A stretch of DNA of 64,000 nucleotides from Maricaulis maris (GTDB lineage: Bacteria > Pseudomonadota > Alphaproteobacteria > Caulobacterales > Maricaulaceae). Position numbers and translations under genes: made by a program. The stretch's first letter is position 1. Each line of letters opens with the position of its first letter. Positions 50,806 to 60,199 of this stretch are shown here, one piece after another. The stretch spans positions 2,915,501-2,979,500 of the forward strand of contig NZ_AP027270.1 of the NCBI RefSeq assembly GCF_036322705.1, in the 5' to 3' direction. The notes under the pieces are model-generated. The model had not been told where the DNA came from. It saw only the letters and a program-made list of their open reading frames with translations, and ran no database searches.

Positions 50806-52646
50806 GTGCGCCTCCGTCGGCGTCGGACAATCGAGCCGGCGATGCCAAACAGGATGACAAGGGCTGGCGGGACCCCGATCGTCCAGAATTGGAGGTCGGC
50901 ATTCAGCGCATCGATATCGCGCCGGAAGTCACGTTCGATGCCGCGCAACTCACTCCGGCCCTGCAGGATCTGCTGGCGCAAGCGCATTGCTTCCTCGCGA
51001 TCACTGGCCCGGGAATCCGACAGCAAGGCCGAGGCTTGGCCACTGCCCAGGAGGGTCGCCAGACGGGCCTGTGCATCGGCAATTTCGGCCTCCAGCGTAT
51101 CTTGCGCCTCGATATAACGCGCCTCGGCGGCCGAGCGCAGGCCCTCAACCCGCGTCATCGGGCGCAGGGAGGGTGTTCGCGAGCGCAGCCCGACCAGGGC
51201 CGGGTCACCCGCCGCCATATCGATCAGATTCAGCGCGAGGGTCAGATTGTCGGCCACATAGGTGCTGCCGGTGCCCGGATCATTGCGGACATAGAAACTG
51301 TCATCGAGCCAGTCCGCATCGGCCACAATGGCGATATCGACCGGACCGCCGGCGAAGTCGCGGTGATTGTCCGGCACAAAGGCGATGTCGCCGGCCGGCG
51401 GGCCGTCGGGAAAGGCCGTCTCGATCATGCCCGTCACCCGGACTGCGATGACGGGTGGTTCAAGCGCCGGCTGATAATCCTGCAGCAGGGCATCAGGGCC
51501 TGGCGCCCCGGCGGCGATGTCGGCATCCAGCAGGGCGCCTTCCGGCGAGGTGGCCAGCAGCGGGGTGATCTCGACATCAGGCAGACTGCCGATCTCAAGC
51601 GCACCGGGTGATCCGAAATTGAGGCCGAGATCGAGGGTTGAGGTGGCCAGGTCCGACTGGCTGATCTGGCCTGCCCCGAGCGCAAACCAGAGCGGATAGG
51701 CGCGGCGGCGGGCGCGGCCATCAGCCTCCACGATCTCGACCGGAAGGCCGAGCTGGCGATCCATGCTGACCGTCTCCGGATCATAGCCGACACCCCAGCG
51801 CGCGAGCAGCGGGCCAAGGTCAGAGGCCCGGCGTGCATTGAGCGGCGGCAGCCCATCCGGCCCGGGGCGCAAGGCCATATGGGCAAGCGGATCAAGGAAA
51901 GCGACGATCCGCCCATAGCTGAGGGCGAACTGGTCGACCAGATAGGTCTGCCCCTCACTCAACACACCAGGGTGAAGGATGAGGAGGGCGCTGACATCGG
52001 GGATTTGATCGAAATCGCGCGACAGCCAGACCAGATCGTAAGCGGCGTTCAACTCGGCAATGAAGGTATTGGGCGCACCATCATCGGGACTTAGCGGCAA
52101 TCCGGTCAGCACAGCCAGACGGGGTCGGGCCGGACGCTCGATATCGACGATCAGACGGGTGAGCTCGTACTCGAGGCGGGCCTCGGCCTCTTCGCGGAAG
52201 AGCGGGATGATGGCCTGGTCATCGACCGAATTGCGGGCCACCAGACCAAAGAAGAGACGCTCACCGCCATCGGTCGGCATCGGCGTCAGGCCCGCGCCCA
52301 GCGCCGCATCCTCATCCGCCGAGAATGGCTCGGGATCGATCTCGGTGACGCGGACCCGCCCCCCGGACCGGTCGGCATAGGCCGCGAGAAACTCACGAAC
52401 CCGGGTCGCATAGGCCCGGATCGCCGGATATTGCGCGGCCTCGGCACGGGAATAGTAGAAGCGCCATTCCACCGGTTCCTCGAGGCGGTCCATGACCGCC
52501 ACAGATCCGTCAGACAACCGGTACAGACCGTCCTGGGTCAGATCGAGCCGGGCGCCGCCAAGCCAACGGCCCGCGAGATCGTTTCCGGCGAGGAATATCA
52601 GGAGCAGGCTGACCAGCATCAGCGGCAGGAAGAGGGTGCGCTTCAT
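50802..52646 (-). CDS. GldG-like ABC auxiliary subunit
   Basis: A 614-residue protein with one N-terminal helix, a large periplasmic region and a C-terminal helix (IGVPPALVILFGIAGSIVRRRRRRT). The periplasmic part begins ARLDLTQDGLYRLSDGSVAVMDRLEEPVEWRFYYSRAEAAQYP and includes LVWLSRDFDQIPDVSALLILHPGVLSEGQTYLVDQFALSYGRIVAFLDPLA, the ABC-type uncharacterised transport domain shared with GldG. A coiled-coil (AEIADAQARLATLL through REEAMRLRQQILQGRSELRGI) precedes the last helix. Genes on either side overlap by ATGA. In Bacteroidetes GldG acts with GldA/GldF in gliding; here the function is unknown. Confidence 0.87.
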   Translation of the reverse strand: MKRTLFLPLMLVSLLLIFLAGNDLAGRWLGGARLDLTQDGLYRLSDGSVAVMDRLEEPVEWRFYYSRAEAAQYPAIRAYATRVREFLAAYADRSGGRVRVTEIDPEPFSADEDAALGAGLTPMPTDGGERLFFGLVARNSVDDQAIIPLFREEAEARLEYELTRLIVDIERPARPRLAVLTGLPLSPDDGAPNTFIAELNAAYDLVWLSRDFDQIPDVSALLILHPGVLSEGQTYLVDQFALSYGRIVAFLDPLAHMALRPGPDGLPPLNARRASDLGPLLARWGVGYDPETVSMDRQLGLPVEIVEADGRARRRAYPLWFALGAGQISQSDLATSTLDLGLNFGSPGALEIGSLPDVEITPLLATSPEGALLDADIAAGAPGPDALLQDYQPALEPPVIAVRVTGMIETAFPDGPPAGDIAFVPDNHRDFAGGPVDIAIVADADWLDDSFYVRNDPGTGSTYVADNLTLALNLIDMAAGDPALVGLRSRTPSLRPMTRVEGLRSAAEARYIEAQDTLEAEIADAQARLATLLGSGQASALLSDSRASDREEAMRLRQQILQGRSELRGIERDFRRDIDALNADLQFWTIGVPPALVILFGIAGSIVRRRRRRT

Positions 52647-53386
52647 CGCCCGCCTCCACGCCGCTCGGCCACCAGGATGCCGGCGATTGTCAGGGCGACG
52701 AGGATCAGGCCGACAAAATAGAGCAGGTCCGCCAGACCGATCACGCCATGGCGGAAAGCATCATAATGCTCGAGCGCGCTCAGTCCGGCGACGAATTCAG
52801 ACACCACAGCCGGTGCACTCTCACCCAGGGCTGACAGCACGAAGGGCAGGCCGGCCATGGTCAGCAGGAAAGCCACGCCGGTACCCAGCACGAAAGCGAC
52901 CACCTGGTTGGATGTGGTCGCCGACAGGGCTTGTCCGACCGCCAGATAGCCGCCCGCCATCAACCAGGCACCGAGATAGCCGGTTGCGATCGCGGCATTG
53001 TCCGGAGCGCCGAGATAATTGACCGCAATCCACATCGGGAAGGTCAGCACGAGCGCAAAGGCGGCCATCGACCATGCCGCAAGGAATTTACCGCCGGTCG
53101 ACGCCCAGAGCGGGATCGGCAGCGCCATCAGGAATTCGAGCGTCCCGCGGTCGCGTTCCTCGGCCCAGGCCCGCATCGCCAAAGCGGGCATCAGGACGAC
53201 GAACAGCCACGGCAGATAATCGAACATCGGCGCGAGATCGGCGCGATTGGTGTCAAAGATGCGACCGATATGAAAGGCAAAGGCCGGCGCACAAAAGGCA
53301 AAGACCGCGAGGAAAACATAGGCCAGCGGGGTCTGGAAGTAGGCGGTGAGCTCGCGACGATAGACGGCATGGAGGGCGTGGATCAC
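52643..53386 (-). CDS. ABC-2-type permease (GldF-like)
   Basis: A 247-residue inner-membrane permease with six hydrophobic segments: IHALHAVYRRELTAYFQTPLAYVFLAVFAF at the N terminus, then MFDYLPWLFVVLMPALAMRAWAEERDRGTLEFLMALP, the ABC-2 motif. The following WASTGGKFLAAWSMAAFAL continues the pattern of GldF-type permeases. It is coupled by ATGA overlaps to the ATPase and to the GldG-like gene, so the three form one transporter. Confidence 0.92.
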   Translation of the reverse strand: MIHALHAVYRRELTAYFQTPLAYVFLAVFAFCAPAFAFHIGRIFDTNRADLAPMFDYLPWLFVVLMPALAMRAWAEERDRGTLEFLMALPIPLWASTGGKFLAAWSMAAFALVLTFPMWIAVNYLGAPDNAAIATGYLGAWLMAGGYLAVGQALSATTSNQVVAFVLGTGVAFLLTMAGLPFVLSALGESAPAVVSEFVAGLSALEHYDAFRHGVIGLADLLYFVGLILVALTIAGILVAERRGGGR

Positions 53387-54120
53387 GCGGCTGCCTCCCC
53401 GTCGGTGAGGCCCTGGGTCAGGCTGCGGAAAGCGGACTCAACCGTTTTTTCAGGGCCCGTCGCCGCAAAGGCATTCGGGGTGCCGTCAAACAGCAGCCGA
53501 CCCTTGTCGATAACGATGGTGCGCGAACAGACAGCGGGAACTTCCTCGAGGATGTGGGTGGAGATGATGATGGCCTTCTCCGGCGCCATGTCCCGGATCA
53601 GCTGGCGCACGCCATCTTTCTGGTTAGGGTCGAGCCCGTCGGTCGGCTCGTCGAGGATCAGGACAGCCGGATCGTGGGCGATCGCGGCCGCCAGGGCCGC
53701 GCGACGCTTATAGCCCTTGGACAGGGTCCCGATCGGTTGATCGGCCATTTCGCCCAAAGTCGCGCGTTCCAGCGCCAGCCCGGTCGCCCGGGTCAGCGCG
53801 CTGCCGGAGAAGCCGCGCGCGCGAAGTCCGAACCGGACAAAGCCACGGGGTGTCATGGCCGGGTAGGCCGGCGCGCCCTCCGGCAGATAACCAAGGCGCG
53901 ACTGGGCCTCGAGGCGCTGCGCGGTGCAATCATATCCGGCGATGGACGCCGTGCCGCCATCCGGCTCCAGCCCGCCTGCGAGCATGCGCATCGTGGTGGT
54001 CTTGCCAGCACCATTGGGACCGAGAAACCCGAGCACTTCACCGCGCTCGAGGGTGAAGCTGACACCATCGACTGCACGGAAGGATCCGAAATCCTTGATG
54101 AGATGATCGGCAACCAGCAT
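53383..54120 (-). CDS. ABC transporter ATPase (GldA-like)
   Basis: A 245-residue ATPase. Walker A GPNGAGKTTT, Q-loop region LGYLPEGAPAYPAMTPRGFVRF, signature LSKGYKRRAALAAAI, Walker B LILDEPTDGLDP and switch ISTHILEEV are all present. The degenerate signature LSKGYKRR is seen in GldA/CcmA-type exporters. It is the first gene of a five-gene unit: ATPase, permease, GldG-like, DUF4340 and VOC protein. The ~300-base region ahead, shared with DUF2794, must hold both promoters. Confidence 0.93.
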   Translation of the reverse strand: MLVADHLIKDFGSFRAVDGVSFTLERGEVLGFLGPNGAGKTTTMRMLAGGLEPDGGTASIAGYDCTAQRLEAQSRLGYLPEGAPAYPAMTPRGFVRFGLRARGFSGSALTRATGLALERATLGEMADQPIGTLSKGYKRRAALAAAIAHDPAVLILDEPTDGLDPNQKDGVRQLIRDMAPEKAIIISTHILEEVPAVCSRTIVIDKGRLLFDGTPNAFAATGPEKTVESAFRSLTQGLTDGEAAA

Positions 54121-54424
54121 GTTTCGCAGGGCTCATGATCTGACAGGACTAGCGTTAGCCCGACGCGGAGCGCTTGGCCAGAGGCAAGGCGCACTGTCAG
54201 TTTCAGGAGCGAAAACGGGGGGTGTCGACCGGATCGCAACCTCTTGACCCGGGGGGCTGGGGGGCTGTCTAAATCCAGGCTCGGAGGCGTTTTGCGCCCG
54301 GCCGACAGGTGAGACGGTGGTGGGGCGGTATGGCGGCATCGCGCCGAGAATGTGGCGACTTTGCGGCACCGCGTGAAATGTTTGTAAGCTGGGCAGGCCA
54401 ATTCAACTGGCAGGAGAATTTCGA
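54121..54424. other. Divergent intergenic region between the ABC operon and DUF2794
   Basis: About 300 bases with no supported gene. A plus-strand candidate, TTGACC (54244-54249), 18 bases, TCTAAA (54268-54273), has a very G-rich spacer. No clear promoter was found for the minus-strand operon. Confidence 0.35.
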
Positions 54425-54760
54425 GTGCATCCCATATCCACCGCCGCGAAACGCAAGCCGGAACCGATCATGTGGACCCGGCGAGAGCTCGACGCGATCC
54501 TTCGGGTCTATGGCCGCTTTGTCGCCCAGGGCGAATGGAAGGACTACGCGATTGACGGGCTGAAGTCCGAAGCCGTGTTCTCGATTTTCCGCCGCCACAG
54601 TGAGATGCCGATGTATTCGGTGATCAAGACGCCCGCCGATGCCAACCGCCAGGGCCAGTTCAAAGTGGTCGCGATGGGCGGACAGATCCTCAAGCGCGGG
54701 CACGACCTCGCCCAGGTAATGACCGTATTCGATAAGAAGAAATTCCAGGTCGTCGACTAG
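54425..54760 (+). CDS. DUF2794 protein
   Basis: A 111-residue protein of the alphaproteobacterial DUF2794 family. It contains TRRELDAILRVYGRFVAQGEWKDYAIDGLKSEAVFSIFRRHSEMPMYSVIKTP and KVVAMGGQILKRGHDLAQVMTVFDKK, a compact alpha/beta unit. There is no membrane segment. Function is unknown; it is widespread in the class. GTG start with AGGAG nine bases ahead. A strong hairpin terminator follows and is shared with the convergent BI-1 gene. Confidence 0.92.
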   Translation: MHPISTAAKRKPEPIMWTRRELDAILRVYGRFVAQGEWKDYAIDGLKSEAVFSIFRRHSEMPMYSVIKTPADANRQGQFKVVAMGGQILKRGHDLAQVMTVFDKKKFQVVD

Positions 54761-54792
54761 GGTCGAGACCCGGCAGTCCGCGATACGCCCAT

Positions 54793-54825
54793 AAAAAAAC
54801 CCCGGAGCGCAGGCCCCGGGGTTTT
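54793..54825. terminator. Bidirectional terminator between DUF2794 and the BI-1 gene
   Basis: AAAACCCCGG (54796-54805) and CCGGGGTTTT (54816-54825) form a ten-base stem flanked by seven A on one side and a T-run on the other, so it works in both directions. Confidence 0.9.
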
Positions 54826-54851
54826 GTGTTTCGGTCGCTGTGACAGTGGCG

Positions 54852-55616
54852 CTATTCGCGGCTGCCGAGCAGGGACAGGATGATCTGGAACATGTTCACG
54901 AAGGCGATGTAGAGGTTCAGCGCGCCCATATTGGTCATCACCGCCATCGAGCGCTGGTCACCGGCGATCTGGTAGTAGGTCACCTTCAGCGCTTGGGTCT
55001 GCCAAGCCACGACGCCCGCCATCAGCAGGAGCACCGCAAACTGCAGCAGCAGCTCGAGCATGCCGGACTGAAAAAAGAACATGTTCAGCAGGCCCAGCGC
55101 GATCGCACCGAAGACCGCCATGAACAGGAAGTTCTGCATCGGCATCAGATTGCGCTTCGTGGTGTAACCGAAGACCGACAGCGCCATGAAGGAGCCGGCC
55201 GTGATCACAAAGGCTTGCGCGATGGTTCCGAAATCAACCGAGAGGCTGCCGCCGCCAATGCGCTGAACAGCCTGGCCCGATGTCGCCATGACGACCCAGA
55301 AGCTCAGGCTCGCGCCGATCAGTGTCACGATTGCCCAGTACAGGATCGCACTGCCGGTCGGAGACGGATTGCGCATGAAGAACATGGAACCCATCAGCAG
55401 GGCCAGCGGGCCCCACTGAACGACGAAGAGCAGCGGCGTTCCGAAAACGAGCTGGGTCAGCGGCGGGTAGGTCCCGACCGCATAGGCGATCGCTGCGGAG
55501 AGCAGCAGACCCAGGCCCATCTTGTTGTAAACGCCAAGCATGAAATTGCGCAGGCCGGCATCGACCGACATGTCCATCGAGGCGCCGCCGGAATAGGTGC
55601 GGGAAAAATCATTCAT
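54852..55616 (-). CDS. Bax inhibitor-1 family membrane protein (YbhL/YccA-type)
   Basis: A 254-residue protein with seven hydrophobic segments, starting with a polar ~25-residue tail (MNDFSRTYSGGASMDMSVDAGLRNFM). Family features include NKMGLGLLLSAAIAYAVG, FGYTTKRNLMPMQNFLFMA and the last segment MTNMGALNLYIAFVNMFQIILSLLG. BI-1 proteins behave as leak channels or protease-associated membrane proteins; the role here is not known. Monocistronic by spacing. Confidence 0.92.
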   Translation of the reverse strand: MNDFSRTYSGGASMDMSVDAGLRNFMLGVYNKMGLGLLLSAAIAYAVGTYPPLTQLVFGTPLLFVVQWGPLALLMGSMFFMRNPSPTGSAILYWAIVTLIGASLSFWVVMATSGQAVQRIGGGSLSVDFGTIAQAFVITAGSFMALSVFGYTTKRNLMPMQNFLFMAVFGAIALGLLNMFFFQSGMLELLLQFAVLLLMAGVVAWQTQALKVTYYQIAGDQRSMAVMTNMGALNLYIAFVNMFQIILSLLGSRE

Positions 55617-55810
55617 TGTGGACGTCTCTCTTGTCTACGCGCGCCGCGAATGGCGCTTTGTACGTTGTATATCATGTTCTCCCGGCCATATGGCAAGTTT
55701 CCGGCATCACCGGATGGGGGGACTGGGAGGTTTCGAATCCCCCATAATGGGACCTGATTGCCTTGTCCGGGGAAATCGCCCTAGTTGAAAGCCTGTCCAG
55801 ACGGTGCCCC

Positions 55811-56350
55811 ATGACCCCACGCCTTTTCGCCGCCCTGCCGGTTCCTGAAATATTTCACAAGGAAATCCGCCGTTTGCAAAAAGGCGTGCCCGGCGCGCGC
55901 TGGCGTCCGAGCGCGAATTTTCACATCACCCTGCGCTTTTTCGGAACGATGGACGGCAAGCAGGCCGAGGACCTCGATGCCGAGCTGGCCAGTATTGCCA
56001 TGCCGCCCTTTGATCTCACGCTGCAAGGCTCGGGCTGGTTCGGCAAACTCGACCCGCACAGCCTCTGGCTGGGCCTGCGCCCGAGCGAGCCGTTGGCCGA
56101 GCTGAACGCCAAATGCGAACGGGCAGCGCGCCGCGCCGGACTGGAAGCCGACTCGCGCAAATTCCACCCGCACATGACGCTGGCCTATCTACAGGGCACC
56201 CCGATTGAAAAGCTGACGCGATTTGCCGAACGGACGGGCGGTTTCGTCACCGAGCCTTGGCGGGCCACCCATTTCACGCTCTATTCCAGTCAGTTGTCAC
56301 GTGGTGAGCGCAATATCTACGAACCCGAGGCGGACTATCCGCTGCTCTGA
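55811..56350 (+). CDS. thpR: RNA 2',3'-cyclic phosphodiesterase (LigT/ThpR)
   Basis: A 179-residue 2H phosphoesterase. Start MTPRLFAALPVPEIFHKEI, catalytic HITLRF (His38) and HMTLAY (His121). It hydrolyses 2',3'-cyclic phosphates or ligates RNA ends; its biological role in bacteria is uncertain. The ATG at 55811 has no strong Shine-Dalgarno sequence, but the frame before it is not conserved. The last 16 bases overlap the opposing phosphatase gene. Confidence 0.94.
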   Translation: MTPRLFAALPVPEIFHKEIRRLQKGVPGARWRPSANFHITLRFFGTMDGKQAEDLDAELASIAMPPFDLTLQGSGWFGKLDPHSLWLGLRPSEPLAELNAKCERAARRAGLEADSRKFHPHMTLAYLQGTPIEKLTRFAERTGGFVTEPWRATHFTLYSSQLSRGERNIYEPEADYPLL

Positions 56351-56802
56351 TCATCCTGCAGGCCTGCGATGAGCCCATCGACCGCGCGCTCGATCATGTC
56401 GAGCACCCGCTCAAACCCGTCATCGCCGCCATAATAGGGATCCGGCACATCAACCCCGGCCTCACCGGCCCAGTCCATCATCAGGCTGAGGCGGGCACCG
56501 CGCTCCGCTCCGGGCATCCTTCGGAGAAAACGCATGTGGCTACGGTCCATCGCGATGATCTGGTCAAAGCGGATGAAGTCCGCCGGATCGACCTCGCGCG
56601 CACTCAGCACAGAGAGATCATGGCCCCGCGCAGCAGCAGCCGCCGTCGCCCGCTCGTCCGGCGCTTCACCGGCATGCCATCCGCCAGTCCCGGCACTATC
56701 CACGATCCAGTCCAGGCCGGCCGCCGCCAGGCGCGATCGGGCCACGGCATCGGCGGTCGGTGAGCGACAGATATTCCCGGTGCAGACAAACAGCAGGCGC
56801 AT
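56335..56802 (-). CDS. Low-molecular-weight protein-tyrosine phosphatase
   Basis: A 155-residue phosphatase. The P-loop CTGNICRSP gives Cys7 and Arg13 at the N terminus, and the DPYYGGDD loop carries the general-acid Asp. It may act on tyrosine kinases for exopolysaccharide, but no such kinase is nearby. The ATG starts four bases after the histidine phosphatase gene, so the two are co-transcribed. It overlaps thpR by 16 bases tail to tail. Confidence 0.94.
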   Translation of the reverse strand: MRLLFVCTGNICRSPTADAVARSRLAAAGLDWIVDSAGTGGWHAGEAPDERATAAAAARGHDLSVLSAREVDPADFIRFDQIIAMDRSHMRFLRRMPGAERGARLSLMMDWAGEAGVDVPDPYYGGDDGFERVLDMIERAVDGLIAGLQDDQSSG

Positions 56803-56806
56803 GGGC

Positions 56807-57445
56807 TCAATCGGTGACGGAGAACGCGCCCGGCAGAACCGTCAACGACCAGTCCTCTCCGGAGGCATGGAGCCAGAAAATATCGCCATAGGCGTCTTCA
56901 GGAAGCCGACCTTCCTCGTCACAGCCGGCGCTATGGGCGGCCTCGGGTCCGGCAAAGGCCGACATCCACAGACAGGAGGTATTGGAATGCTCGCCGACCA
57001 GGGTCCAGCCGGTCGCGGCGGCATCCACCTCGCGATAGGCATCTCCGCGCTGGCGCTCCACCGTTTCGCCCTCTGTGCAGCCCACGGCATAGCCATCAGC
57101 CGCCTGGTGAGCCACAACGGCCACGCCCCCGGCAGCGGCGGTGAGCCGGGTTCGGCAGGCTGCACTGGCAAACGCCCGGTCAACCGGTACATCGCCGATC
57201 AGGCTGGCCAACCGCGCCACCATCGCCTCGCCTTCCGGGCTGAGCTGGCAGGACATGGCATTGCAGTCCGGGGCGACCTTGATCGCATGACGAACGACGA
57301 GCACATGGCGATCAGCAGCGGCGATCGTCGCCCGCTCGGCCTCGGGCACCAGCTCCAGCAGGGCCGGATGGTCAAAACCGGCAACGGGCGGCGAGCAGGC
57401 CGCCATGGTCAGAGCCGTGGCGGTCGCAGTCAGCAAATGATTCAT
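56807..57445 (-). CDS. Histidine-phosphatase-superfamily lipoprotein
   Basis: A 212-residue exported protein. The signal MNHLLTATATALTMAAC has lipidated Cys17. Then comes the branch-1 histidine phosphatase pattern: VVRHAIK with His53, QLSPEGEAMVARLASLI, ACRTRLTA with conserved Arg, and EHSNTSCLW with the second His (His153). The usual RHG is RHA. Seven or more cysteines in the mature part suggest disulfides, fitting periplasmic location. It is followed after four bases by the tyrosine phosphatase gene. The substrate is unknown. Confidence 0.85.
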   Translation of the reverse strand: MNHLLTATATALTMAACSPPVAGFDHPALLELVPEAERATIAAADRHVLVVRHAIKVAPDCNAMSCQLSPEGEAMVARLASLIGDVPVDRAFASAACRTRLTAAAGGVAVVAHQAADGYAVGCTEGETVERQRGDAYREVDAAATGWTLVGEHSNTSCLWMSAFAGPEAAHSAGCDEEGRLPEDAYGDIFWLHASGEDWSLTVLPGAFSVTD

Positions 57446-57525
57446 GTCAGTGTCCTCCCGCCCTCACACTAGTCCGTGTCCGGCCTTGTGTCTGCGGCCG
57501 CGCGAAGAGGGCATCCGTGAAGACG

Positions 57526-58659
57526 CTAGGACTGCTCGACGGGCTCGTCCTGGACCTGGATACGCACGGTCACCGTCGTCCCGGCTCCAGGCGTGCTCTC
57601 GATTGTCATATCGCCATCCATCAGTCGGGCGAGGCGGCGGCAAATCGACAATCCAAGTCCGGAATCGCCGCCGGCCGCGGTACCGGACTGGTTGGAAAGA
57701 CGGGACAACAAAGCCTCATCCATCCCGACCCCGGTATCAGCGACCTGGAACTCCACCCAGGATTTCGGGCCGCTCTCCTCACTGTGGCTGACCGTCAGCG
57801 TGACCGTACCCTGCGGTGTGAACTTCACCGCGTTGGAGACCAGATTGTTGAGGATTTGACGCACCCGAACCGGATCGCCCAACACCGGAACAGCCGCGCC
57901 CTCGGCAACTTCAAGCGCCAGCTTCACACCTTTCTCACCCGCCGGGGGCTGGAAAAGGCCAACAACTGTCCGCGCCAGCTCATCGGGCCGGAAAGCAACG
58001 CTGCGAAGCTCGACCCGGTTGTTCTCGAGCCTGGCCAGATCAAACACGTCAGAGACGCGTGACAGCATGGCATGGGCGGAGCGGTCAATGGTCGCCAATA
58101 ATTTGCGCTGGGAGGCATCGAGGTCGGTATTCGAGAGCAAGCTCGAAAGGCCCAATATGCCGTTCAGCGGCGTGCGCAATTCGTGACTCAGACCGAGCAC
58201 GAATTCCGATCGGGACTGGCTTTGCGCGCGTTCGGTATTCGCCCGCTCCTTGAGCTCGGCCTCACGCTCGCTACTATTGTCGAGCTCGGTCTCAAGCGCT
58301 TCGTGGGACAATTGCAAGCCACTCATGATCTCGATCATACGGCGGAACAGCCAGACAAAGCCGATGATCAGAAACACGGTGGTCAGGAATTCGACAGGCC
58401 AGCGCATGTCGATCCGAACGACTTGCGTGACCGAGGCCAGCTCGGCTTCATTGAGAAAAAACGGGCCGGCGAGCAGGGCGATGGCATCCAGCAGCTTGTA
58501 GACGGCCCAGATGATCAAACCGATCGAGAGGAACCGGACCGGAGGCATGGCCCCGGCCGCCCGCAGGATCGCAGCCTGGCGCCACATCATCGCAACCGCC
58601 GCGGTCGGAGCCGCAGCGAATGCCAAATCGATTAATACTGTCAACAGGATGGAGTGCAC
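57526..58659 (-). CDS. Orphan sensor histidine kinase
   Basis: A 377-residue kinase. Four hydrophobic segments make up the N-terminal ~115 residues. A coiled-coil linker follows (HEALETELDNSSEREAELKERANTERAQSQS), then HisKA with LSHELRTPLNGILG and HATPase_c with LNNLVSNAVKFTPQG, DTGVGM and GGDSGLGLSICRRLARL. No extracytoplasmic sensor or PAS domain is seen, so sensing is probably within the membrane. No response regulator is adjacent. GTG start with GGAGG upstream. Partner and signal are unknown. Confidence 0.9.
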   Translation of the reverse strand: MHSILLTVLIDLAFAAAPTAAVAMMWRQAAILRAAGAMPPVRFLSIGLIIWAVYKLLDAIALLAGPFFLNEAELASVTQVVRIDMRWPVEFLTTVFLIIGFVWLFRRMIEIMSGLQLSHEALETELDNSSEREAELKERANTERAQSQSRSEFVLGLSHELRTPLNGILGLSSLLSNTDLDASQRKLLATIDRSAHAMLSRVSDVFDLARLENNRVELRSVAFRPDELARTVVGLFQPPAGEKGVKLALEVAEGAAVPVLGDPVRVRQILNNLVSNAVKFTPQGTVTLTVSHSEESGPKSWVEFQVADTGVGMDEALLSRLSNQSGTAAGGDSGLGLSICRRLARLMDGDMTIESTPGAGTTVTVRIQVQDEPVEQS

Positions 58660-58832
58660 GCGCCCTCACCCTCCGCTCAGGCCTCCGGCACAGTGAGGCA
58701 CAAGCTCTTAAGACAAAATTAACCCGGAGCCGTCCCGGACGTGGAATCGTCTGCCCAACACAACCCCGAGTAAAGACGCGCCCGGACAAATGAATATTTC
58801 ATTCATCCGGTCGGGCTTGTCAGTCCGCACGA

Positions 58833-60065
58833 TCAGTCATTGTGGCCCAGGCGACGCTTGCGGCGCGCAAGCAGCTGCAGGCGCAAGGCATTGAGCCGGA
58901 TGAACCCCTCGGCGTCCTTCTGGTCGTAGACCACATCCTCTTCAAAGGTGACATGCTCGAGCGAGTAAAGGGAGTGCTCGGAAGACCGTCCGACGATACT
59001 GGCCGACCCCTTGTAGAGCTTGAGACGGACATCACCGCTGACATATTGCTGCGAGTGGTCGATTGCTGCCTGCAGCATTTCGCGCTCGGGCGAGAACCAG
59101 AAGCCCTCATAAAGCAGCTTGGCATAGCGCGGCATCAACTCGTCCTTGAGGTGGGCGGCTCCGCGATCGAGGGTGATTTGCTCGATCCCGCGATGCGCGG
59201 CCATCAGGATGGTGCCGCCCGGCGTCTCGTAGATGCCGCGGGACTTCATGCCGACAAAGCGGTTCTCGACCAGGTCAAGCCGGCCGATTCCGTGAACGCG
59301 CCCCAGCTCGTTCAGGGCGGTCAGGAGGGTGGCCGGACTCATGGCTTCGCCATTCAGCGCGACCGCGTCGCCCGCCTTGAAGGAGACCGTCACATATTCC
59401 GGCGTGTCCGGTGCCGCTTCCGGGGCATTGGTGCGCTGATAGACCAGCTCGGCGGCTTCCTCGGCCGGGTCTTCCAGCAACTTGCCCTCGGACGAGGTGT
59501 GCCAGAGATTGGCATCGACCGAGAAGGGCGCCTCGCCGCGCTTGTCCTTGGCGACCTGAATGCCGTGCTCCTCGGCATAGGCGATCAGCTTGGTCCGGGA
59601 ATTGAGATCCCACTCGCGCCACGGCGCAATAATCCGCAGGTCCGGGTCGAGGGCATAGACGCCCAGCTCGAAACGGACCTGGTCATTGCCCTTGCCGGTC
59701 GCGCCATGCGCCACGGCGTCAGCGCCGGTGGCGTGGGCAATCTCGACCAGCCGCTTGGCGATCAGCGGGCGGGCAATCGAGGTCCCGAGCAGATACTGCC
59801 CTTCATAGACAGCGTTGGCGCGCACCATGGGGAAAACGAAATCACGCACGAATTCCTCGCGCAGATCCTCGATGAAAATCTCCGAAACCCCGGCCGCTTC
59901 CGCCTTCTTGCGCGCCGGCTCAAGCTCCTCACCCTGGCCAAGGTCGGCGGTGAAGGTGACGACTTCGGCGTCATAGGCGTCCTGCAGCCATTTCAGGATG
60001 ACCGAAGTGTCGAGGCCACCGGAATAGGCAAGAACGACCTTTTTGACGGGCTTTTTCGCAGGCAT
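58833..60065 (-). CDS. argG: Argininosuccinate synthase
   Basis: Arginine-pathway ligase joining citrulline and aspartate. It is 410 residues with the PP-loop [18 protein letters not shown] (Ser15-Ser21), [34 protein letters not shown] and [18 protein letters not shown]. The start MPAKKPVKK at 60065 is used because AAGGA lies nine bases ahead. An in-frame run upstream is rich in Arg, Cys and His and is not conserved. The C-terminal half has [27 protein letters not shown], normal for the type-1 (human-like) subfamily. It is divergent from the glutaminase gene with 134 bases between. Confidence 0.97.
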   Translation of the reverse strand: MPAKKPVKKVVLAYSGGLDTSVILKWLQDAYDAEVVTFTADLGQGEELEPARKKAEAAGVSEIFIEDLREEFVRDFVFPMVRANAVYEGQYLLGTSIARPLIAKRLVEIAHATGADAVAHGATGKGNDQVRFELGVYALDPDLRIIAPWREWDLNSRTKLIAYAEEHGIQVAKDKRGEAPFSVDANLWHTSSEGKLLEDPAEEAAELVYQRTNAPEAAPDTPEYVTVSFKAGDAVALNGEAMSPATLLTALNELGRVHGIGRLDLVENRFVGMKSRGIYETPGGTILMAAHRGIEQITLDRGAAHLKDELMPRYAKLLYEGFWFSPEREMLQAAIDHSQQYVSGDVRLKLYKGSASIVGRSSEHSLYSLEHVTFEEDVVYDQKDAEGFIRLNALRLQLLARRKRRLGHND

Positions 60066-60199
60066 GGGCAAATTCCTTCTCGAGATGCCCATGCGCGTAG
60101 CGCTGCTCTTGCTGACAGGCAAGTGTTTCACATCATATTCGGCATGACCGGAGCGCCAAGGCGACTGGACAGGGCAGCGATGCTGGCCATTCTGGCGGC

